From positions 18,771,824 to 18,835,823 of the forward strand of contig OX422184.1 in assembly GCA_949130485.1 (NCBI GenBank): DNA of 64,000 nt, in the 5' to 3' direction. The stretch's first letter is position 1, and every line of letters begins with the position of its first letter. The translations under genes and the position numbers were made by a program. The notes beneath the pieces are model-generated. The model ran no database searches and was not told the origin of the DNA. It worked only from the letters and a program-made list of their open reading frames with translations. The DNA is from Agelas oroides. Lineage: Eukaryota; Porifera; Demospongiae; Agelasida; Agelasidae. Shown here one piece after another: positions 43,905 to 64,000 of this stretch.

Positions 43905-45302
43905 CTTACGGCATCACGTTCAATTACGTACACACGTGATCATTGCTTATGAGCTCTGTTCTTGGTCGCCTGAGTGCCTTCTCAGGTGCGTTCTCTGATG
44001 CGCGTGTGCCTTCTCTGATGTGCGTGTTTGCCTTCTCTCCGCCTGCCACTCTACCATCAAATCAGCCAACGGAGGAGGTCAGTTTTTGGCGAGAGAAATA
44101 TTATGCTGCTGCATGATTGCATGGAGTGGAGGAGCAAGGATACTGTATAGAGAAAGGGGACTTAGTTCTGCACCCCAATTGTCCCATTCCTGAAGGTGGT
44201 GAGAAACAGCAATCACAATTACTTTAGGTAGACATCGACCTTGTTCAGTGCATGAGTGTGTTAAGGTGGCAGGTAACCCTACATTTTCAAGGTCGACAAA
44301 CCTGGAATCCAAGCCCATAGAACTCTTTGTCTTGGTAAAATTTTAGCGCACAGTCCGTTTTAGGAGTCTCAAACCGTTCACTGTCCGTAAAATTGGGGAT
44401 TTTCCCCATTTCCTGTCGGCATTGGCATCCAATAATCAGTTTATAATTAAGTTAGTTAAGATGTGGCCTGGCGGTACCCTTCATGTGGTGGTCGGAACTT
44501 TGAAGATAGGCTTAGATCGACTTAAAATAAAAAGAAAAAAAAGAAAAAAAAAAGGAGTTTAGTAGAGTGCTGTAGTGTCAGTAGCTGTGAGTAGTACGTA
44601 GTGCCTGCTTGTGAAAGCAAGCTTGTGTCTAGAAGCAGCAGAAAGGCCACAGTGGCCAAGACTGTACTCATTGGGCAGGCCCAGGTCTTGCGATCGTATG
44701 CCTAGCCTAGTTGGTGACCGTGGCCAGGTGCTTCAAGTGCTGGGCTGGGCTTTAACTAGAATACGCAATTTATCGTTGGTGCTACACTCTGGTACCCAAG
44801 GGAGCTGAACGGTGGTTGTGTGTGTAACAGAGCCGTGAGTTGTTTAGCGACATAAGGGGGAGAGGTGGGGCTAGTAATGCTTGCTTGCACTCATGAATGA
44901 GCCCCTCCCGTAGACAAGCTGTGAATTTTTTGAAACGTGCATTCATTTTGGTGCAGTCAAAGTTGTCCATTCCAAGAGTAGTGACAAACATGAGTCTAGC
45001 CTGACTTTGGGAGTAGCTCTGAACAAAAGCTGGCACAGACTGATTTGAGATACATTGGTGGTTAGGACGCTACCTACAGTGAGCGTGTAGATGCGTCCAT
45101 CGAGTGGCAATTTTGGTTTATGAATATATTAATGAGCTACTAAAACCCTTTTTTAAAATTAGGGAAAGCAAGATTGCCCTAAACCAAACCCTAACCCTGA
45201 AACTAGGAGTAACACTGGTCCTGACTGTAACCCAGGTTTATGTTTTCGTTAACCTCCGCTGAGTGACTTCCCCCGCCACCTTAATAGCAATGCTCCTAAC
45301 TG
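43905..45302. other. Intergenic DNA, nothing recognised
   Basis: It contains a degenerate repeat of GCCTTCTCTGATGCGCGTG at about 43975-44040 and an A-rich run near 44530-44555. No gene is supported. Confidence 0.35.
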
Positions 45303-45452
45303 GCCGTCTTGTGTGCATAGCCGGCTGTGTTGCATAGCTGGCTTGTGTTCCATAGCTGGCTTTTGTTGCATAGCCGGCTGTGTTGCATAGCCGGCTTGTG
45401 TTGCACAGCCGGCTGTGTTGCATAGCTGGCTAGCTTGTGTTGCATAGCAGGC
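45303..45452. repeat. Minisatellite, unit about 18-19 bp
   Basis: About eight imperfect copies of TGTGTTGCATAG(C)CGGCT. Confidence 0.85.
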
Positions 45453-46019
45453 TTGTGATATGATGTTTGTACCAAGTTTAGTGGAGAGTAGGTTTAGCTT
45501 AGTGGGTTTCAGAGTCATAGCATTTGTTCTTAATTCATCAAGTCTTTGTCAACATACCAAGAATTGGTGTTTGTATGCTTGTTTTGGATTACACAGATAG
45601 GGGGGCCTTCACAAACATAAATTTCCATGTTTGGTATCTTTTGTCAAAACAAATTGAGTATGGGAGCTTCTTATGCTTGAGTGAATAGTATGGAAATGGC
45701 TCACCAAATTTGGTATGTGGTTAGTCACGCACTTGTAGTAACCAAATCACTTGCTAAAACCAGAATATTTTCATACTTTTGATTTGGCTGTATGCAGAAT
45801 GTACATACCATTGCTTGTATCATGAACTTGAATAATGCAAGTTTTCTGAGTGCATTGCACATTGTATTTGGTGTAAAGACCTGGCATGCACAGTATTCTC
45901 ACTGCAGTGTCCAAAGTACGCTCTGGTGAATAGTGTGCAGTTAACAATTCTACATATAGTGTACAACACATGGGTGTGTAGAGCACTTCAGTATATGCCA
46001 TTCTGAACCCAGTACTCAT

Positions 46020-46215
46020 GGTGTGCTGTGATGAACTGATGATGAAGTACTGATTTGGTGAGCTATGAACATATTATCAGGTGTGCTGGGAGGTACTGTA
46101 GAAGCACACCAGATTTGGTGTGCTACGACCACTGCATGAGTGTGTAAGAGAACACCATTATGTGGTGTGATAAGCACACTTCTCAAGGTGTGCCAGGAAG
46201 TACTGTGTTTAACAC
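46020..46215. repeat. GTGTGCTA-type subrepeats (solitary)
   Basis: GGTGTGCTGTGATGAACTG, GGTGTGCTGGGAGGTACTG, TTTGGTGTGCTACGACC and GGTGTGCCAGGAAGTACTG recur. They resemble the terminal zones of the candidate element at 3746-13124, but no opposite end was found nearby. Confidence 0.45.
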
Positions 46216-46655
46216 TTTATTTCTTTCTTTGATGCAGCTGTAAGTATAGATTATACAACAAGGTGGAGGTCTCTATGGGATATACACTACTGAGGGCCGC
46301 GGCACGAGGTTGTGTATACCATAGAGATCGACAAGATGTTTCTCCATTTGCAACATCTGCATGCATACCAATTCTGTTTATTGTAAATGCATTTAGTATC
46401 TGTGTACACATGCATTGCAACCATTGGCCATCATTTAGGTCAACAGTAAACATAAACCGTCTGAAGGTGTATAATTATACACCTCGTCTGGAGGTATATA
46501 TTGCATTTATTAGCCTCGAAGCATCATTGGTCCAATTGTTACAGCTATGGTACAAGTGCCTAGTTTACTTGATTACTATGATGTATATTGACACATTTAT
46601 ACTTTTAGGACCTCATAATGGAAACCTTGCAGTTGCTTGTATGGTGATTGTAACG

Positions 46656-46668
46656 TGTGTGTGTGTGT

Positions 46669-46744
<76 letters not shown>
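46656..46744. repeat. (GT)n microsatellite
   Basis: Almost pure GT dinucleotide for about 90 bp, immediately 5' of the SINE. Cys-Val or Thr-His open frames across it are artefacts. Confidence 0.98.
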
Positions 46745-46746
<2 letters not shown>

Positions 46747-46757
46747 GTTTGTGTTGT

Positions 46758-47030
46758 GTGACTGTGTGGCCAAGTGGTTCAAGCACTTGACTGTGAATCG
46801 AAAGATCACAGGTTCAAGTCCCACCAGTTACCACAGGAGAAAAAAAAAACATCTTTCTTTCTCCACTTGGCACCCAACCCAGGCCCAAGTAAAATAGTAA
46901 ATTGGGAACCTGGCTTAGGCTGGGGAAGGACAAGACCACTGGCTGTGCCTAATTCTACTGGAGTACAGGTGGGACTTTGGGTGCCCACACCACAGTGGAG
47001 GGGCATAGTCAGTGTGTGTGTGTGTGTGTG
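46758..47030 (+). mobile_element. tRNA-derived SINE
   Basis: The first 75 bp are tRNA-like: A box TGGCCAAGTGG (46767-46777) and B box GGTTCAAGTCC (46811-46821), 33 bp between them, the RNA polymerase III promoter layout. The anticodon loop can be read CTGTGAA (GTG, His-like), but the stems are imperfect. A poly-A stretch and a 180-bp unrelated body follow, ending in a second GT repeat. No tail copy elsewhere in the window was found. Confidence 0.7.
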
Positions 47031-47669
47031 ATTATGTTGCATGTAATATTGAGATTGAGCAAATGAACAAGGGTAGTAAGTAGATAGAGACTCTTCTGTG
47101 AGGTGCTATAGTGTTTATGGAGCAGTCAAATGAGGCAGTGTGTTCGTACATTATATTATGCTTTGGTGATGAAGACTCTTCTTTTTCTGTATACAAATGA
47201 TTTGTCTGGAAACTTTTTAAGTCAATAAATCAGAGAATAGTCTGATCTCACGCTTGCAATAAATCTGAGCTTAAATCCTGACATTATAAAACTGATGTTT
47301 ACACTGAAGTAATATATATTATAGCCTCAGATATAAGCAATGTAAATGTCCCTAAATACACACTACAAACTACCTAGGTACAAAGCAATTTGACATATGT
47401 CGAATAGCTTTGTACCTATAAACAAAATATTTCTCAGATGTTGGGGAAAGCACACTTTAAAACCATGCATAGCAATACTAGCATCCATTAATTGCTAGGT
47501 AACAAATTGAGTATAAATCAAAGAACCAATGGTCAAAAAGCACAACTTAGTACATGTACAGCCAGCTAGCAGTCAGTCAGTGTTCAACGCAAGTTCTAAT
47601 GTGGCAAATTATCCTACAAAACACTCTTTGATCAATGCAAAAAATTAGTACAAAGTGTTAAGCATCACG
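47031..47669. other. 3' flank of gene C
   Basis: DNA downstream of the gene C stop on the minus strand, collinear with 13830-14419 and (its last 240 bp) with 18898-19139. No clear minus-strand AATAAA was found in the first 240 bp, so the poly(A) site is not assigned. Confidence 0.5.
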
Positions 47670-61419
<13,750 letters not shown>

Positions 61420-62035
61420 CTGAATGAAAAAATGAATCGAGTCAGGGTAGGTGGAAAACACTGAAGTGCGGAAAAAGCAAATTATGGAGACAGAAGTATG
61501 GCAGTGCCGGAGATGAAAAGCCGTTTGTTGGTGTCTGGTACCTTATTGACTTATGACTGTGCATGCATGGCCTTGTAGCTAAAGGGTAACTGTCTCCCAG
61601 CAATGTGAGAGCTAGATCTTGGGGGTCTAGGGTGGAGCGTCGCTATCACTGTTATGGCCATACCCAGCCCAAGACTGACGGTGATTTGGACAACCATGGT
61701 AGGGAAGGTATACGGTGATTTGGCCAACCATGGCTGGGTACGGCCACGAGAGATGCATAACAGCGATAGCGACCATGCAGGCTTTATGCTTGTGATGTTC
61801 TCGTAAAGGTGATACAGATGTGACTGTTGTCGTAGCACGTCAGTGAGAATCTTTGCAAGTGGCACAACCAGTTACAGAACAGAACTACTCCAGAGATACT
61901 AGCAAATTAGCCCGTAGCCAGGATTTTTAGTAGGGGGGTTATATGGGTGTCTGACGTGTATGTATGCATGCATTACCATGCAAGACTAGGGGGCATGACT
62001 TAAGGCTGTTCAGTTGCCGCTTCATCGATATCGTT

Positions 62036-62325
62036 TGCGGTGACTCACTACAAGGACAACTGGCGAACTCTATAGAGCGCCTGAAATAGCGCGCACATAT
62101 TTACGCGCCCTTTCATCGCAGCGGCGTAAACATGCAGCTTACGCGCGCGGTCCGCGCTGGTCCTCCATGAACAAACTCGCATAGCTGCAATCACTAACCA
62201 GACTCGTTTGGAAAGCGGTGATTCTCAATAGCATCGAGGCTAATGGACCACTTTCAAACGTTATGGAACTTAAAATATCTTTTTGGAGGCCAAAATGGGG
62301 GGGTTCGAGCGAACCCCCTCGAATC
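62036..62325 (+). repeat. Dispersed repeat, family R (copy 3, uninterrupted)
   Basis: GTGACTCACTACAAGGACAA ... TTACGCGCGCGGTCCGCGC ... CTAATGGACCACTTTCAAAC ... CTTTTTGGAGGCCAAAAT, ending GGGTTCGAGCGAACCC. It contains the empty CTAATGG site at 62240-62246. Confidence 0.75.
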
Positions 62326-62329
62326 CCCC

Positions 62330-62490
62330 CTGAACACGGCTGTGCCATGCAGTTAGCCAAAGGGCAACTGTCTCCAAGCGATGTGAAAGCCAGATCCTGG
62401 AACCACGGACTTCAACGAGCACTTGCAGTCGTTTAGCATGACACAGTGAGAGAGAGAGAGACTATAGTCTATACGGTGACTACTGGCCCA
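62330..62490. other. Segment inverted relative to gene B (35441-35576)
   Basis: It opens CTGAACACGGCTGTGCCATG and ends GACTATAGTCTATACGGTGA; the gene B copy reads in reverse. It also includes a (GA)n run, AGAGAGAGAGAGA, near 62447. Confidence 0.85.
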
Positions 62491-62691
62491 TAGGCAGTAA
62501 GACATTACACATGCACCCATAGGTAGCTGGTCTTCTCGCTTCGTACTTCGGTTTCCGTTCTTCAGTCTCCGCACTTCAGCGTTTTTTCCACTTGCCTTCG
62601 AGTCAGACCTACGTCCCCTATACATACACTTAGTCTTGAGGGCCAGCTAGACCCACTTCCGCAAATAGCAGTTCTAGCTCGCTAGACTAAC

Positions 62692-63064
62692 ATACCGTAT
62701 AGCGGGAAATTTTCGCTGGTGCAAATTTTCGCGGAAAAGCGTCCAGGCTCTTCAGAAGATATTTTCGCGGTTTTTATTTTCGCGGAACGCGGGACGCTCT
62801 GACCACACACCTACCGGTTGATGCGACATCTTCGGAGCATCTCTTACGGTTTTGTTGGTATTTTGTACGGTAGGAGGCTGATTCTTCTTTACAGCAACCA
62901 TTTAGAGGGCAGACAGACTGTAGAGAACCATCATGTTCACATCGGTACTAGACGTACGTACGTAATGACGTCATCAATTTCTATCTTTTCGCGGTTTTTA
63001 CTTTCGCGGAAGCAGGTCTGTCCGCGAAAATTTGCACCCAGCGAAAATTTCCCGCCATACGGTA
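62692..63064. mobile_element. CGCGAAAATTT-type MITE with about 44-bp terminal inverted repeats
   Basis: TACCGTATAGCGGGAAATTT ... AAATTTCCCGCCATACGGTA; the arms continue with GGTGCAAATTTTCGCG. Absent from gene B, where ACATACCGTATAGCG leads directly into the next element. Confidence 0.85.
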
Positions 63065-63069
63065 ACGTA

Positions 63070-63886
63070 TAGCGGGTATTCTTCGCGGTCGAGTGGGATC
63101 CGCGAAAAATTAGCACGCGAAAATTTGTGACTCGTACCCACGTGAGTGCAGTTCTACAGACAGTTGTGTCCACGATCCGTTAAACATGTCGCTGCTGCAG
63201 TAGCTATTCTACGAAGACTCCGAGGGTCTACTCTTTTTCTCAGTTCAGCCTGCTGGTGTCGGTGCCTAGTTGTGCGCCAGACAGCCCACTTCCGCTTGCG
63301 AGAGTAGTCCGTGCCGCCGACGAGTGCGTCCCGCAACGAATGGGTCCCGTCAACGAGCGAGTCCCTACACAACTTGACAAAGGTCTCCATTGCAGACATT
63401 TCTGCTAGGCCCCAATTCGTTGATTATTAGTTTCTCATCAGCCGCCCGCATGGATTTTCTGCGATAGAATTTGTCACCATTATTTTTTATTTCGTATATC
63501 AACGGCGTAGTAACGAACCAGATAAGCGTAGCGATGAACGTAACGCAAACAAACATGTTCTTCTACTGCACAGCATCCAAAAACAACCCTCAGTTTACTG
63601 CACAGCATCCAAGAGAACCCTTCTGCAATGGCGTATGACGAACACTGATCCTCCTGGCATCATGTTTGTTGGGTTTATTTGTGAGAAATATCTGCTGGCT
63701 ACATAATGGTAATACCCGCCCGCCCGCATTGTGTGCAGGGGAAGCACCTAATGAGAAACTAAAAATCAACGAACTGGGGTCTTACAAACTAGCTAGCTTA
63801 CTTTGCGCTTGGTGAAATCTTGCTTGCTGCGAAAATTGTTGTGGCTCCGCGAAAATTTTGCACCGCGAAAAAAAAACACCCGCTAT
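63070..63886. mobile_element. TIR element with internal minus-strand ORFs, gene C intron 1
   Basis: TATAGCGGGTATTCTTCGCG on the left and, reverse-complemented, TATAGCGGGTGTTTTTTTTT on the right. Counterpart of 35781-36645, at the same place in intron 1. ORFs 63556-63365 (63 codons, cut short by a TAG where gene B has TAT) and 63399-63154 (81 codons) correspond to those in gene B. Confidence 0.65.
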
Positions 63887-64000
63887 ATATACAACAACGC
63901 GGGACTGACGTATCAGTTTTTGCTGCCAATTGCTTGTTTGTTGGTAAAAGTTTTGAAGTCAGCATAATATTGTACACAACTTGTTTCCTCCATGCGTAGG

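Noticed and set aside
44611..44808. A 65-codon plus-strand ORF in GC-richer DNA
   Set aside because: No recognised domain, splice signals or conservation within the window.
45180..45200. AACCCTAACCCT, a telomere-like motif
   Set aside because: Only two units, not an array.
46758..46830. Functional tRNA-His gene
   Set aside because: T-stem and acceptor stem do not pair properly, and the sequence continues into a SINE body.
46263..46897. Open frames with long Cys-Val or Thr-His runs
   Set aside because: They are translations of the GT microsatellite.

Overview
The window is eukaryotic nuclear DNA. All coding sequence is split into short exons with good GT-AG introns, and the intergenic and intronic space is packed with foldback elements, MITEs, a Penelope-like retroelement, a tRNA-derived SINE and a satellite array. 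The SRCR-rich, small-exon gene style and the repeat content suggest a marine invertebrate, possibly a sponge; that assignment is inference. No rRNA, canonical tRNA, CRISPR or prokaryotic features were seen.

The backbone is a head-to-tail array of at least three paralogous genes, all on the minus strand. Gene A (exons 1-7 only, 2728 down to base 1, running off the left edge), gene B (36928 down to 19140, complete) and gene C (second exon 61419 down to stop 47670; its first exon should lie just past the right edge). Each starts with a secreted N-terminal region of the large lipid transfer protein (LLTP: vitellogenin / apoB / MTP) type. In B and C a beta-rich N-terminal part is followed by a long helical-repeat exon, an unassigned domain, a Pro/Thr-rich linker and then a series of scavenger receptor cysteine-rich (SRCR) domains. 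Each SRCR domain is built from two exons of 162 and 165 bp, both phase 1-1. Exon phases close over every junction, giving 1645 codons for B (with one damaged exon skipped) and 1733 for the visible part of C (seven intact SRCR domains). A lipid-transfer N-terminus joined to an SRCR array is the main biological novelty here.

Layout: 1-2728 gene A; 2729-3745 its upstream region; 3746-13124 a candidate 9.4-kb element with terminal GTGTGCTA-type repeats containing about 6.5 kb of ~180-bp satellite with higher-order structure; 13830-16650 a degenerate copy of the SRCR gene 3' end; 17150-18900 dispersed repeat, pogo-like end and a broken Penelope-like element with a hammerhead-like motif; 19140-36928 gene B; 36990-47669 intergenic DNA rich in inverted repeats, with a coding remnant, minisatellite, GT microsatellite and SINE; 47670-64000 gene C. 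Comparing B with C gives paired filled and empty sites that date several insertions before or after the duplication, plus one small inversion.
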